Shown here piece after piece: positions 43,621-52,767 of a stretch of DNA of 64,000 nt. A program made the translations under genes and the position numbers. The notes under the pieces are model-generated. The model searched no databases, was not told the DNA's origin, and saw only the letters and a program-made list of their open reading frames with translations. The DNA comes from Streptomyces spinoverrucosus (GTDB lineage Bacteria > Actinomycetota > Actinomycetes > Streptomycetales > Streptomycetaceae), in the NCBI RefSeq assembly GCF_015712165.1, contig NZ_JADPZX010000001.1, positions 6,708,001 through 6,772,000 on the forward strand, given 5' to 3'. Position 1 is the first letter of the stretch. Each line of letters opens with the position of its first letter.

Positions 43621-45073
43621 CCCGAAGGGCTTTCTGAACCACGGCCGCGAGGTCGCCAAGTCCCGCCCGGTCGAGGAGCGCGTCAAGGACTGGAACGAGG
43701 TCTACGTCCCCGGCTCCCTGCTGCCGATCATCAGCAAGCAGGCCAGCCGCTGCATGGACTGCGGTATCCCGTTCTGCCACAACGGCTGCCCGCTGGGGAA
43801 CCTGATCCCCGAGTGGAACGACTACGCCTACCGCGAGGACTGGGGCGCCGCGTCGGAGCGCCTGCACGCCACGAACAACTTCCCGGAGTTCACGGGCCGC
43901 CTGTGCCCCGCTCCGTGCGAGTCGGCGTGTGTGCTCGGCATCAACCAGCCGCCGGTCACCATCAAGAACGTCGAGGTCTCGATCATCGACAAGGCGTGGG
44001 AGACCGGGGACGTCGCCCCGCAGATCCCGGAGCGCCTGTCCGGCAAGACGGTCGCGGTCATCGGCTCGGGCCCGGCGGGTCTGGCCGCCGCCCAGCAGCT
44101 GACCCGCGCCGGCCACACGGTCGCCGTCTACGAGCGCGCGGACCGCGTCGGAGGCCTCCTCCGGTACGGCATCCCCGAGTTCAAGATGGAGAAGCGGCAC
44201 ATCAACCGCCGTATCGAGCAGATGCGCGCGGAGGGCACCCGCTTCCGCACCGGCATCGAGATCGGCCGCGACCTCAAGGCGACCGACCTGAAGAAGCGGT
44301 ACGACGCGATCGTCATCGCCGCCGGCGCCACCACGGCCCGTGACCTCCCGGTCCCCGGCCGCGAGCTCAAGGGCATCTACCAGGCCATGGAGTACCTGCC
44401 CCTGGCCAACAAGGTGCAGGAGGGCGACTACGTCTCCCCGCCGATCTCGGCCGAGGGCAAGCACGTCGTCGTCATCGGCGGCGGCGACACCGGCGCCGAC
44501 TGCGTGGGCACCGCCCACCGCCAGGGCGCGGCCTCCGTCACGCAGCTGGAGATCATGCCGAGGCCGGGCGAGGACCGTGCCGCGCACCAGCCGTGGCCGA
44601 CCTTCCCGATGCTGTACAAGGTCACCTCCGCGCACGAGGAGGGCGGCGAGCGGGTCTACTCCGTCTCGACGACCCACTTCGAGGGCGACGAGGACGGCAA
44701 CGTGCAGTGGCTGCACCTCACCGAGGTGGAGTTCGTCGAGGGCAAGCTGACCCCGAAGCCGGGCACCGAGCGCAAGATCCCGGCCCAGCTGGTCACCCTC
44801 GCCATGGGCTTCACCGGCACCGACCGCGAGAACGGCCTGGTCGACCAGTTCGGCCTGGACCTCGACGAGCGCGGCAACATCGCCCGCGACGCCGACTTCC
44901 AGACCAACGTGCCGGGCGTGTTCGTGGCGGGTGACGCGGGCCGTGGCCAGTCGCTGATCGTGTGGGCGATCGCGGAGGGCCGCTCGGCCGCCCGCGGCGT
45001 CGACCGCTTCCTCACGGGAGCCAGCGACCTGCCGGCCCCGATCCGTCCGACGGACCGCGCGCTGATGGTCTGA
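43613..45073 (+). CDS. gltD: Glutamate synthase (NADPH) small subunit
   Basis: GltD takes electrons from NADPH and passes them via FAD and two 4Fe-4S clusters to GltB. The 486-residue protein has the N-terminal cluster cysteines ([22 protein letters not shown] and [11 protein letters not shown]), the FAD-binding [15 protein letters not shown], the NADPH-binding [15 protein letters not shown], and [17 protein letters not shown] at the end. ATG 43613 lies inside the end of gltB. A strong terminator follows at 45120-45165. Confidence 0.96.
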   Translation: MADPKGFLNHGREVAKSRPVEERVKDWNEVYVPGSLLPIISKQASRCMDCGIPFCHNGCPLGNLIPEWNDYAYREDWGAASERLHATNNFPEFTGRLCPAPCESACVLGINQPPVTIKNVEVSIIDKAWETGDVAPQIPERLSGKTVAVIGSGPAGLAAAQQLTRAGHTVAVYERADRVGGLLRYGIPEFKMEKRHINRRIEQMRAEGTRFRTGIEIGRDLKATDLKKRYDAIVIAAGATTARDLPVPGRELKGIYQAMEYLPLANKVQEGDYVSPPISAEGKHVVVIGGGDTGADCVGTAHRQGAASVTQLEIMPRPGEDRAAHQPWPTFPMLYKVTSAHEEGGERVYSVSTTHFEGDEDGNVQWLHLTEVEFVEGKLTPKPGTERKIPAQLVTLAMGFTGTDRENGLVDQFGLDLDERGNIARDADFQTNVPGVFVAGDAGRGQSLIVWAIAEGRSAARGVDRFLTGASDLPAPIRPTDRALMV

Positions 45074-45119
45074 TCCGACTCAACAAGCGTCCCGTACAAA
45101 GGCGTACGGAACACCAGGT

Positions 45120-45165
45120 GGCGCCTGCCCGACCAGTCCCCGACCGGACCGACTGGGCAGGCGCC
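45120..45165. terminator. Terminator between gltD and the rhomboid gene
   Basis: GGCGCCTGCCC pairs perfectly with GGGCAGGCGCC (11 bp), with a further inner GGTC/GACC-type structure in the loop. It lies between two convergent genes and can serve both. Confidence 0.78.
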
Positions 45166-45176
45166 GCCGTTTGGTC

Positions 45177-46082
45177 TCAGGCCAGTGCCGTGACCTTGCC
45201 GAGCGCGAGGGCCACCAGCAGCGCGAGCAGCGCCACGCACGCCCCGGCCTGCACCAGTGTGCGCCGGCCGCGCGGCGCGTACGCCAGCGCCAGCGCCACC
45301 GCCCCGCCCGCCAGCAGCCCGCCCAGGTGCCCCTGCCAGGACGTGAGCCCTGCCGAGATCAGCAGCCACAGCAGCAGGCCCGCCATGAAGCGGTTGACGG
45401 CGTTCATGTCGGCGCCCAGGCGGCGGGCCATGACGTAGTACGCGGCGCCGAGGCCGAAGATCGCGCCGGAGGCGCCGACCGTGAGGGCGTCGGGGGCGAG
45501 CAGGAGGACCAGGACGGAGCCGCCGAGGGCGGACAGGAGGTAGAGGGAGACGTAGCGCACGCGGCCGAGTTGGTGCTCCACCACGCGGCCGAGGTTCCAC
45601 AGTGCCGCCATGTTCATCACGATGTGCAGGATGCCGAACGTGCCCTCGGTGGGCGGGAGATGCAGGAACGCGCCGGTCAGCAGGCGGTACCACTCGCCGT
45701 CGACCAGGCCCTCCGGCTCGAAGCCCGCCGGGTACACCTCCTGCCACCGGTAGTGCCCGCCGTCCGGGCCGACCAGGCCGGCGCCCAGCATCCCGAGACG
45801 GTCCACGATCTCCGGGCGTACCAACTCGCCGACATAGGCGAGGACGTTCAGCGCGATCAGGGCATACGTCACGACCGGCACCGCCGACACCCGGCCGCCG
45901 ACAACCGTGCGGGTCTGCCTGATCGACCTCGCGCCCTCCTTCACGCACTCGACGCACTGGTGGCCCACGGCCGCCTCGCGCATGCAGTCCGGGCAGATGT
46001 ACCGGTCGCAGCGGGTGCAGCGGACGTAGGACTCCACCTTGGGGTGGCGGTAGCAGGTGGTGACGGTGGACTCGGGTTCCAC
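45177..46082 (-). CDS. Rhomboid family intramembrane serine protease with N-terminal zinc finger
   Basis: The 301-residue protein starts with a B-box-like zinc-binding module (CYRHPKVESYVRCTRCDRYICPDCM followed by GHQCVEC), then about six membrane segments. The rhomboid active site is present: GASGAIFGLG with the nucleophile Ser near residue 204, HIVMNMAALWNLG in the second helix, and the catalytic His in WQGHLGGLLAGG. Rhomboids cut transmembrane substrates inside the membrane. The start is GTG at 46082. It is convergent with gltD and divergent from the cytochrome b gene; its substrate is unknown. Confidence 0.92.
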   Translation of the reverse strand: MEPESTVTTCYRHPKVESYVRCTRCDRYICPDCMREAAVGHQCVECVKEGARSIRQTRTVVGGRVSAVPVVTYALIALNVLAYVGELVRPEIVDRLGMLGAGLVGPDGGHYRWQEVYPAGFEPEGLVDGEWYRLLTGAFLHLPPTEGTFGILHIVMNMAALWNLGRVVEHQLGRVRYVSLYLLSALGGSVLVLLLAPDALTVGASGAIFGLGAAYYVMARRLGADMNAVNRFMAGLLLWLLISAGLTSWQGHLGGLLAGGAVALALAYAPRGRRTLVQAGACVALLALLVALALGKVTALA

Positions 46083-46332
46083 GGCCGGCTCCTCGAAGGG
46101 GGTGGGCGGACGGTGAGCCGGTGGGGTCGGCGGCGAACAAAATAGCGAACGTCGGTGGACGGTGATCGCGGTGGGGCGGGAGTGTCAGTGGCTGGCGGGC
46201 GCCCGGGAGCGGGGAGCGCGCGGACCGGTCGAGACGTACGGACCGGCTGAGATCTTTCGCGAACCTTTGGCTCGAGCGCTCCACCGTGTCACCCTGAGGA
46301 TGATCCGATCCGACGGGGGAGGGCGACGACTC

Positions 46333-47967
46333 ATGAACGGCGCACGGTCGGTGAACACGGCCACCGGCAGGGGGAGTTCCCCGGGACGGGGCGAGAAGCT
46401 GGCCGACTGGGCCGACGGGCGGCTCGGGCTCTACTCGCTCGCCAAGGCCAACATGCGCAAGGTCTTCCCGGACCACTGGTCCTTCATGCTGGGCGAGGTC
46501 TGCCTCTACAGCTTCCTCGTGCTGATCCTCACCGGCGTCTACCTCACGCTGTTCTTCGAGCCGAGCAGCGTAGAGGTGGTCTACGACGGGTCGTACACAC
46601 CGCTCAACGGCATCGTGATGACCCGGGCGTTCGAATCGACCCTGGAGATCAGCTTCGACGTGCGCGGCGGGCTGCTCATCCGGCAGATCCACCACTGGGC
46701 GGCGCTGGTCTTCGTCGCCGGCATGCTCGTGCACATGATGCGGGTGTTCTTCACCGGCGCCTACCGCAAGCCGCGCGAGATCAACTGGGTGTTCGGCTGG
46801 ACCCTGCTGCTGCTCGGCGTCATCACCGGCCTCACCGGCTACTCGCTCCCCGACGACCTGCTCTCCGGCACCGGCCTGCGCTTCGCCCAGGGCGCCATCC
46901 TGTCCGTCCCGATCGTGGGCACGTATCTGGCGTTCTTCCTGTTCGGCGGGGAGTTCCCGGGCCACGACATCATCTCGCGGCTGTTCCCGATCCATGTCCT
47001 GTTGCTGCCCGGGATCATGCTGGGCCTGGTGGTGGCCCATCTGATCCTGGTCTTCTACCACAAGCACACCCAGTACCCCGGCCCCGGCCGCGACCAGAAG
47101 TCGGTCGTCGGCATGCCCTTCCTGCCGGTCTACATGGCCAAGGCCGGCGGCTTCTTCTTCCTGGTCTTCGGCGCGCTCGCGATGCTGGGCGGACTCGCGC
47201 AGATCAACCCCGTCTGGGCGTTCGGGCCGTACCGCGCCGACCTCGTCACCACCGGCGCCCAGCCCGACTGGTACCTCGGCTTCTCCGAGGGCCTGATCCG
47301 GGTGATGCCGGGATGGGAGATCGACCTCGGGGGCCACACCCTCGTCCTCGGTGTCTTCATCCCTTTCGCGCTCTTCCCGCTGATCCTGGCGGCCATCGGC
47401 GTCTATCCCTTCATAGAGGCCTGGATCACCGGGGACAAACGCGAGCACCACATATTGGACCGGCCGCGCAACGCCCCCGTCCGCACCGGCCTCGGCGTCG
47501 CCTGGCTCACCCTCTACGTGGTCTGCCTGATCGGCGGCGGCAACGACATCGTCGCCACCCATCTGCATCTGTCGATCAACGCCATCACCTGGTTCGTCAG
47601 GATCGCGTTCTTCGTCGCGCCGGTGCTGGCGTTCGTCGTCACCAAGCGGATATGCCTGGGCCTGCAACGCCGAGACCGCGAGAAGGTACTGCACGGCCGG
47701 GAGACCGGCACCATCAAACGCCTGCCGCACGGCAAGTACATCGAGGTCCACGAACCGCTCACCCAGGCCCAGCGGCACACCCTCACCCAGCACGAGCAGC
47801 CGCCGCCGTACGAGATCGGACCGCGCGTCGACGCCAACGGCGTCCGGCGCCGCGTCACCGTCTCCCAGCGGGTACGGGCGCGGCTGGCGCGGGCCATGTT
47901 GGGGCCCGACAGCCACATCCCGAAGCCGACCCCGGAGGAGTACCGGGAGATCACGCGCGGGCACTGA
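46333..47967 (+). CDS. Orphan cytochrome b subunit (QcrB-like)
   Basis: The 544-residue protein is a cytochrome b of the actinobacterial bc complex type. Heme ligands are visible as His pairs in RQIHHWAALVFVAGMLVHMMR and PIHVLLLPGIMLGLVVAHL. The quinol-site motif is QPDWYLGFSEG, the actinobacterial form of PEWY, and GPGRDQKSVVG and HHILDRPRNAPVRT are typical of QcrB. I chose ATG 46333 (MNGARSVNTA) because GGGGGAGGG lies nine bases upstream; a longer reading is basic and unlike the family. Normally qcrB follows qcrC and qcrA; none is here, so this looks like a second, stand-alone copy. Confidence 0.88.
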   Translation: MNGARSVNTATGRGSSPGRGEKLADWADGRLGLYSLAKANMRKVFPDHWSFMLGEVCLYSFLVLILTGVYLTLFFEPSSVEVVYDGSYTPLNGIVMTRAFESTLEISFDVRGGLLIRQIHHWAALVFVAGMLVHMMRVFFTGAYRKPREINWVFGWTLLLLGVITGLTGYSLPDDLLSGTGLRFAQGAILSVPIVGTYLAFFLFGGEFPGHDIISRLFPIHVLLLPGIMLGLVVAHLILVFYHKHTQYPGPGRDQKSVVGMPFLPVYMAKAGGFFFLVFGALAMLGGLAQINPVWAFGPYRADLVTTGAQPDWYLGFSEGLIRVMPGWEIDLGGHTLVLGVFIPFALFPLILAAIGVYPFIEAWITGDKREHHILDRPRNAPVRTGLGVAWLTLYVVCLIGGGNDIVATHLHLSINAITWFVRIAFFVAPVLAFVVTKRICLGLQRRDREKVLHGRETGTIKRLPHGKYIEVHEPLTQAQRHTLTQHEQPPPYEIGPRVDANGVRRRVTVSQRVRARLARAMLGPDSHIPKPTPEEYREITRGH

Positions 47968-47980
47968 GGAGTACCGGGGA

Positions 47981-48937
47981 TCACAGGCGGGCACTCAGGA
48001 CCGCGTCCCGGCACTCGTCCGGACCGCCCCAGGCGCCGCGCAGGGCGCGGGCCTTGGTCAGCCACAGGGACAGGTCGTACTCCGCCGTGTAGCCGATCGC
48101 GCCGTGCAGTTGGAGCGCCGTACGGGCCGTAGTGTACGCCGCCTCGCACGCCGTGACCTTGGCGGCGGCCACGTCGGCGGCGCTCATGGTCAGCGCGGCA
48201 CCGAAGAGCAGCGGGCGCGCGAACGCCAGGGCGATCCGAGCGTCGGCCAGCCGGTGCTTGACCGCCTGGAAGGACCCTGTGGGCACGCCGAACTGGGTGC
48301 GCTGCCGGACGTAGGCGACAGTCCGGTCGAGCAGGGCTTCTCCGAGGCCGAGGGCCTGCGCGGCGGTGGCCAGGCGCGCCCAGGTGAGGGCCTGGTCGGT
48401 GGGCGGGGTGGGGGAGAGGAGCTCGCCGCCGGGGAGGAGGGGGGTGAGGCGGCGGGCCGGGTCCAGGGAGGGGCGGGCGGGGGTCGCCGGGCCGGGGGAC
48501 AGACGCAGGCCGTCGGCGGTGAGGGACAGGTGGGTGGTGGCCGCGTCGCCGTCGAGGGCGTACGGGGCGTCCGCCGACGCCAGCGTCGCCATGGTCCCGC
48601 CCGCCGCGAGGGACGGCAGGAAGCGCTTGGCGAGGGCCGGTTCCGTGAGCAGCGCGGCGGCCGTGACCGTCTCCACCAGCGGGCCCGGAACGGCATGTCG
48701 CCCCAACTCGACGAAGGCGACGGCCAGTTCGACCGGGCGGGCGCCCAGCCCGTCGTACTCCTCCGGTATCGCCAGCGCGAACACGCCCGCCTCGGCGATA
48801 CGGGCCCACAGCGCGCGTCCGCCGCAGTGGTCGCCGCGGCTCCAGTCCCGGATGACGGCGGGCGTGTCGGCGGCGGTGAGCAGGGCGTCCAGGGACGCGG
48901 CGAAGGCGCGCTGTTCGGGGTCGAGGAGGAAGCGCAT
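47981..48937 (-). CDS. Acyl-CoA dehydrogenase, short subunit (FadE33-like)
   Basis: The 318-residue protein is an acyl-CoA dehydrogenase fold of reduced length: MRFLLDPEQRAFAASLDALL, FALAIPEEYDGLGARPVELA, RTQFGVPTGSFQAVKHRLADA and LQLHGAIGYTAEYDLSLW. The size and the degenerate middle domain match the small partner of the alpha2-beta2 dehydrogenases of steroid catabolism (mycobacterial FadE33 is also 318 residues as I recall). It is directly downstream of the longer FadE with a one-base overlap (TGATG), so the two probably form one heteromeric enzyme oxidising a bicyclic or side-chain CoA thioester. Confidence 0.82.
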   Translation of the reverse strand: MRFLLDPEQRAFAASLDALLTAADTPAVIRDWSRGDHCGGRALWARIAEAGVFALAIPEEYDGLGARPVELAVAFVELGRHAVPGPLVETVTAAALLTEPALAKRFLPSLAAGGTMATLASADAPYALDGDAATTHLSLTADGLRLSPGPATPARPSLDPARRLTPLLPGGELLSPTPPTDQALTWARLATAAQALGLGEALLDRTVAYVRQRTQFGVPTGSFQAVKHRLADARIALAFARPLLFGAALTMSAADVAAAKVTACEAAYTTARTALQLHGAIGYTAEYDLSLWLTKARALRGAWGGPDECRDAVLSARL

Positions 48938-50076
48938 CAGCGGCGTCCCTTCGGCAGGCCCAGCAGGCGCTCGGCGATGATGTCGCGCTGGATCTCGTTG
49001 GTGCCGGCGTAGATCGGTCCGGCCAGGGCGAAGACGTACGGCTCGGACCACGCCGTGTCCGCCAGCTCACCCTCCGGGCCGAGGAGGTCGAGGGCGGTCT
49101 CGTGCAGCGCGATGTCGTACTCGGACCAGAACACCTTGTTCAGGCTCGACTCCGCGCCGAGCGGCTCCCCGTCGAGGAAGCGGGACGCGGCGGCGTAGGT
49201 GAAGAGCTGGTAGGCGCGGGCGCCGATGAGGGCGTCGGCGACTTTCCGGCGCAGGGCTTCGGGGCTTCCCTTCGCCCGCCAGAGCTCGTGCAGCCGATCG
49301 GCGGAGGCCAGGAAACGGCCGGGGGAGCGGAGCGTGAGGCCGCGTTCGCCGGCCGCTGTCGACATGGCGACACTCCAGCCCTGTCCTGGCTCCCCGACGA
49401 TGTCCTCGTCGGGGACGAAGACGTCGTCCAGGAACAGCTCGGCGAAGGCCGGTTTGCCGTCCAGGCGGGCGATGGGGCGGACCGTGACGCCGGGGGCGCG
49501 CAGGTCGAACATCAGGTACGTCAGGCCCTGATGGGGCCTCGCGGTGTGCTGCTCGCTGCGGAACAGGCCGAAGGCGCGGTCGGCGAAGGGCGCGCGGGAG
49601 GACCAGGTCTTCTGGCCGGACAGCAGCCAGCCGCCGTCGGTGCGGACGGCTCTCGACGTCAGGGACGCGAGGTCCGAACCCGCCTCCGGCTCCGACCAGG
49701 CCTGCGCCCAGATGATGTGACCCGAGGCCATGGTCGGCAGGACGCGTGCCAGCTGCTCCTCGGTGCCGTGGGCGAAGAGGGTGGGCGCGAGGAGATGGAT
49801 GCCGTTCTGGCTGACGCGGGCCGGGGCGGCGGCCGCGTAGTACTCCTCCTCGAAGATCAGCCACCGGACGAGCCCGCTGTCCCGGCCGCCGTACGCCGTC
49901 GGCCAGTCGACCACCGACCAGCGGTTCGCGGCCAGTTCGGCCTCCCACGCCCGGTGGGCGGCGAAGCCCTCCTCGGTCTCCAGGGAGGGGAGGGGAACGG
50001 ACGGCACGTGCGCGTGCAGCCAGCTCCGGGCCTCGGCCCGGAAGGCGTCCTCTTCCTGCGTGAACGCGAGATCCAT
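48937..50076 (-). CDS. fadE30: Acyl-CoA dehydrogenase (FadE30-like)
   Basis: The 379-residue protein has the full acyl-CoA dehydrogenase layout: WSVVDWPTAYGGRDSG, IIWAQAWSEPEAGSDLASL and LSGQKTWSSRAPFADRAF for FAD and substrate, and GPIYAGTNEIQRDIIAERLLG near the end, where Ala replaces the MCAD-type Glu. Length and neighbours (ipdF, kstR2, fadA6) match FadE30, which introduces a double bond into HIP-CoA during degradation of steroid rings C and D. ATG 50076 was chosen as it starts MDLAFTQEEDAFRAEA. The KstR2-like operator at 50093-50109 lies just upstream. Confidence 0.82.
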   Translation of the reverse strand: MDLAFTQEEDAFRAEARSWLHAHVPSVPLPSLETEEGFAAHRAWEAELAANRWSVVDWPTAYGGRDSGLVRWLIFEEEYYAAAAPARVSQNGIHLLAPTLFAHGTEEQLARVLPTMASGHIIWAQAWSEPEAGSDLASLTSRAVRTDGGWLLSGQKTWSSRAPFADRAFGLFRSEQHTARPHQGLTYLMFDLRAPGVTVRPIARLDGKPAFAELFLDDVFVPDEDIVGEPGQGWSVAMSTAAGERGLTLRSPGRFLASADRLHELWRAKGSPEALRRKVADALIGARAYQLFTYAAASRFLDGEPLGAESSLNKVFWSEYDIALHETALDLLGPEGELADTAWSEPYVFALAGPIYAGTNEIQRDIIAERLLGLPKGRR

Positions 50077-50092
50077 CGACGAACAGTCCTTC

Positions 50093-50109
50093 CCTAACAA
50101 GTGTTTGGT
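50093..50109. promoter_or_regulatory. KstR2-like operator 1 (fadE30 / ipdF divergent promoter)
   Basis: On the minus strand the bases read ACCAAACACTTGTTAGG, fitting the published KstR2 motif AnCAAGnnCTTGnT at 11 of 12 defined positions. It is nearly the same as the site at 56176-56192 (one base different). It overlaps the -35 and spacer region of the plus-strand promoter. Confidence 0.7.
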
Positions 50110-50113
50110 AGGT

Positions 50114-50119
50114 TAGCGT
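50114..50119 (+). promoter_or_regulatory. -10 element (TAGCGT) for leaderless ipdF transcript
   Basis: TAGCGT lies 6 bases before the ATG at 50126 and directly beside the KstR2-like operator, so binding there would block the promoter. Confidence 0.45.
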
Positions 50120-50125
50120 GACCCT

Positions 50126-50914
50126 ATGACAGGCGTCGAGAGTCCGGCGTACGTGCCCGGGCACGGGCTGCTGAAAGGCCGCACCGCCGTCATCACGGCC
50201 GCGGCCGGGGCGGGGATCGGCGGGGCGACCGCGCGCCGGTTCCTTCAGGAGGGCGCGCGCGTGCTGATCAGCGACGCCCATGTGCGGCGGCTGAAGGAGT
50301 ACGAGGCCGAGCTGGGGCGGGAGTTCGCCGGGGCGGTGACCGCCGTGCCCTGTGACGTCACGGACGAGGCCCAGGTACGGGAGCTGTTCGCGGCGGCCGT
50401 GCGGGAGCACGGGCGGCTGGACGTCGTCGTCAACAACGCGGGGCTCGGCGGGACCTGCGAGCTGGCCGACATGGCCGACGAGCAGTGGTTCCGGGTGGTC
50501 GACGTGACGCTGAACGGGACGTTCCGGTGTACGCGCGCGGCCCTGCGGCTGTTCCGCGAGGCGGGGCATGGAGGCGTGATCGTCAACAACGCGTCCGTCG
50601 TCGGCTGGCGGGCCCAGGCCGGGCAGGCGCACTACGCCGCCGCGAAGGCCGGCGTGATGGCGCTGACCAGGTGCGCGGCGATGGAGGCCGCCGAGTACGG
50701 GGTGCGGGTCAACGCGGTCGCGCCCAGCCTCGCCATGCACCCGCACCTGGCCAAGGTGACCACCCCCGAACTGCTCGCCGAGCTCACCGCGCGCGAGGCC
50801 TTCGGGCGGTACGCGGAGCCCTGGGAGGTGGCCAACGTGATCGTGTTCCTGGCCTCGGGCTACTCCTCCTATCTGACCGGAGAGGTCGTCTCCGTCAGCA
50901 GCCAACACCCGTAG
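50126..50914 (+). CDS. ipdF: Short-chain dehydrogenase, IpdF-like
   Basis: The 262-residue SDR has the cofactor motif AAAGAGIGGATARRF, the NNAG motif VVVNNAGLGGT, the catalytic Ser region (VNNASVVGWRAQ) and YAAAK (HYAAAKAGVMALTR). The variant GAGIG cofactor loop and length are as in IpdF of the mycobacterial HIP cluster, which oxidises the hydroxyl on the C/D-ring intermediate. It starts the plus-strand operon ipdF-kstR2-fadA6 and faces fadE30 across a KstR2-like operator. Confidence 0.8.
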   Translation: MTGVESPAYVPGHGLLKGRTAVITAAAGAGIGGATARRFLQEGARVLISDAHVRRLKEYEAELGREFAGAVTAVPCDVTDEAQVRELFAAAVREHGRLDVVVNNAGLGGTCELADMADEQWFRVVDVTLNGTFRCTRAALRLFREAGHGGVIVNNASVVGWRAQAGQAHYAAAKAGVMALTRCAAMEAAEYGVRVNAVAPSLAMHPHLAKVTTPELLAELTAREAFGRYAEPWEVANVIVFLASGYSSYLTGEVVSVSSQHP

Positions 50915-50917
50915 GCC

Positions 50918-50923
50918 CACAAT
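50918..50923 (+). promoter_or_regulatory. -10 element (CACAAT) for leaderless kstR2 transcript
   Basis: CACAAT lies 7 bases before the GTG at 50931. It could give kstR2 an own promoter inside the operon. Confidence 0.45.
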
Positions 50924-50930
50924 GGATGCC

Positions 50931-51545
50931 GTGCCGACCAAGAAGAACCCCCAGGTGACCGCCCCCGCACCGGCGCGCCGCCGTGAACTCCTGCGCACCG
51001 CCGCCGAGGTCTTCGCCGAGCAGGGGTACAACGCCACGACCGTCCGGACCATCGCCGACCACGCGGGCATGCTCGCGGGCAGCCTCTACTACCACTTCGA
51101 CTCCAAGGAGTCGATGCTGGAGGAGATCCTGCGCACCTTCCTCGACGAGCTCTGGGACGGCTACGACGCCGTCCTGGACGCCGGGCTCGGGCCGAGAGAG
51201 ACACTGGAGGCGCTGGTCACCGAGTCGTTCCGGGAGATCGACCGGCACCGCGCCGCCGTCGCGATCTACCAGAAGGAGTCCAGGCAGCTGGCTGCGCAGG
51301 AACGGTTCGCGTTCCTCGCCGAGTCGCAGCGCAGGTTCGAAAAGGCGTGGCTGTCCACGCTGGAACGCGGGGTCGCCGACCGGGCCTTCCGGGACGACCT
51401 CGACATCCGGCTCACGTACCGGTTCGTGCGGGACACCGTGTGGGTCGCCGCGTCCTGGTACCGGCCGGGCGGACAGCACAGCCCGGAGGAGATCGCCCGG
51501 CAGTACCTGTCGATGGTGCTGGACGGGATCGCCGTACGCACATAA
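50931..51545 (+). CDS. kstR2: TetR family regulator, KstR2-like
   Basis: The 204-residue protein has an N-terminal TetR helix-turn-helix: RRRELLRTAAEVFAEQGY then TTVRTIADHAGMLAGSLYYHF with DSKESMLEEIL. The C-terminal ligand domain is all-helical. KstR2 represses the genes for rings C and D of steroids and releases DNA upon binding HIP-CoA. The neighbours are exactly those of mycobacterial kstR2, and two operators matching its motif lie in this cluster. I chose the GTG at 50931 (MPTKKNPQ) because of the -10 hexamer before it; the ATG at 50922 overlaps that hexamer. Confidence 0.82.
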   Translation: MPTKKNPQVTAPAPARRRELLRTAAEVFAEQGYNATTVRTIADHAGMLAGSLYYHFDSKESMLEEILRTFLDELWDGYDAVLDAGLGPRETLEALVTESFREIDRHRAAVAIYQKESRQLAAQERFAFLAESQRRFEKAWLSTLERGVADRAFRDDLDIRLTYRFVRDTVWVAASWYRPGGQHSPEEIARQYLSMVLDGIAVRT

Positions 51546-51580
51546 CTCGCAGAAGTCGCACACCTCGCTGGGGAGTCGTC

Positions 51581-52738
51581 ATGGCCGAGGCCTACATCGT
51601 CGAAGCGGTCCGTACGCCCGTCGGGCGACGCGGGGGAGGACTCAGCGCGGTCCACCCGGCCGACCTGGGCGCGCATGTGCTCAGGGAACTCGTCTCGCGG
51701 GCCGGGGTGGATCCGGCGGCCGTCGAGGACGTCGTCTTCGGGTGTCTGGACGCGGTGGGGCCGCAGGCCGGTGACATCGCGCGGACCTGCTGGCTGGCGG
51801 CCGGGCTGCCCGAGGAGGTGCCGGGCGTGACCGTCGACCGGCAGTGCGGGTCCTCGCAGCAGGCCGTGCACTTCGCGGCGCAGGCCGTGCTGTCCGGGAC
51901 GCAGGACCTGGTGGTCGCCGGGGGCGTGCAGAACATGTCGCAGATCCCGATCGCCTACGCCACCCGGCAGGCCGCCGAGCCGCTGGGCTTCACGCAGGGG
52001 CCGTTCGCGGGCAGCGAGGGCTGGCGGGCGCGATACGGGGACCGGCCGGTGAACCAGTTCGCCGGGGCCGAGATGATCGCCGCGAAGTGGGGGATCGGCC
52101 GGGTTGAGCAGGAGGAGTTCGCGCTGCGTTCGCACCAGCGGGCCGTGCGGGCGATCGACGAGGGCCGCTTCGCGCGCGAGACCGTGTCGTACGGGGACGT
52201 GACCGTCGACGAGGGGCCACGGCGGGACACCACGTTGGAGAAGATGGCCGCGCTGAAGCCGGTCATCGACGGCGGCACGGTCACGGCCGCCTGCTCGTCC
52301 CAGGTCTCCGACGGGGCGGCGGCACTGCTGCTGGCCTCGGAGCGGGCGGTGCGCGAGCACGGGCTGACGCCTCGGGCCCGCGTCCACCACCTCTCGGTGC
52401 GCGGCGAGGACCCGATCCGCATGCTGACCGCCCCGATCCCGGCCACCGCCCACGCCCTGAAGAAGACCGGCCTCACCCTCGACGACATCGACCTCGTCGA
52501 GATCAACGAGGCCTTCGCGCCGGTCGTCCTCGCCTGGCTGAAGGAGACCGGCGCCGACCCCGACAAGGTCAACGTCAACGGCGGCGCGATAGCCCTGGGA
52601 CACCCGCTCGGCGCGACCGGCGCGAAGCTGATGACGACACTGCTGCACGAACTGGAGCGCACGGGCGGGCGGTTCGGGCTCCAGACGATGTGCGAGGGTG
52701 GGGGACAGGCCAACGTGACGATCATTGAGCGGGTCTGA
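51581..52738 (+). CDS. fadA6: Acetyl-CoA acetyltransferase (thiolase), FadA6-like
   Basis: The 385-residue thiolase has the first catalytic Cys in VDRQCGSSQQAVHFAAQAV, the NEAFAPV motif with the catalytic His context (EINEAFAP), the GHPLGATGAK motif, and the second Cys in LQTMCEGGGQANVTII. It cleaves a 3-oxoacyl-CoA with free CoA. Length, order after kstR2 and convergent placement to ipdC match FadA6 of the HIP cluster. It starts at ATG 51581, 35 bases after kstR2, and ends 29 bases before the convergent ipdC stop. Confidence 0.85.
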   Translation: MAEAYIVEAVRTPVGRRGGGLSAVHPADLGAHVLRELVSRAGVDPAAVEDVVFGCLDAVGPQAGDIARTCWLAAGLPEEVPGVTVDRQCGSSQQAVHFAAQAVLSGTQDLVVAGGVQNMSQIPIAYATRQAAEPLGFTQGPFAGSEGWRARYGDRPVNQFAGAEMIAAKWGIGRVEQEEFALRSHQRAVRAIDEGRFARETVSYGDVTVDEGPRRDTTLEKMAALKPVIDGGTVTAACSSQVSDGAAALLLASERAVREHGLTPRARVHHLSVRGEDPIRMLTAPIPATAHALKKTGLTLDDIDLVEINEAFAPVVLAWLKETGADPDKVNVNGGAIALGHPLGATGAKLMTTLLHELERTGGRFGLQTMCEGGGQANVTIIERV

Positions 52739-52767
52739 GAGGGGGCGGAGCCTCTTCCGGGACGCGA

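Noticed and set aside
39394..43686. A very long open frame antisense to gltB
   Set aside because: High GC makes antisense frames open by chance; the translation is Val/Leu/Gly/Asp/Arg-rich with no family motif, while the plus strand encodes a complete GltB.
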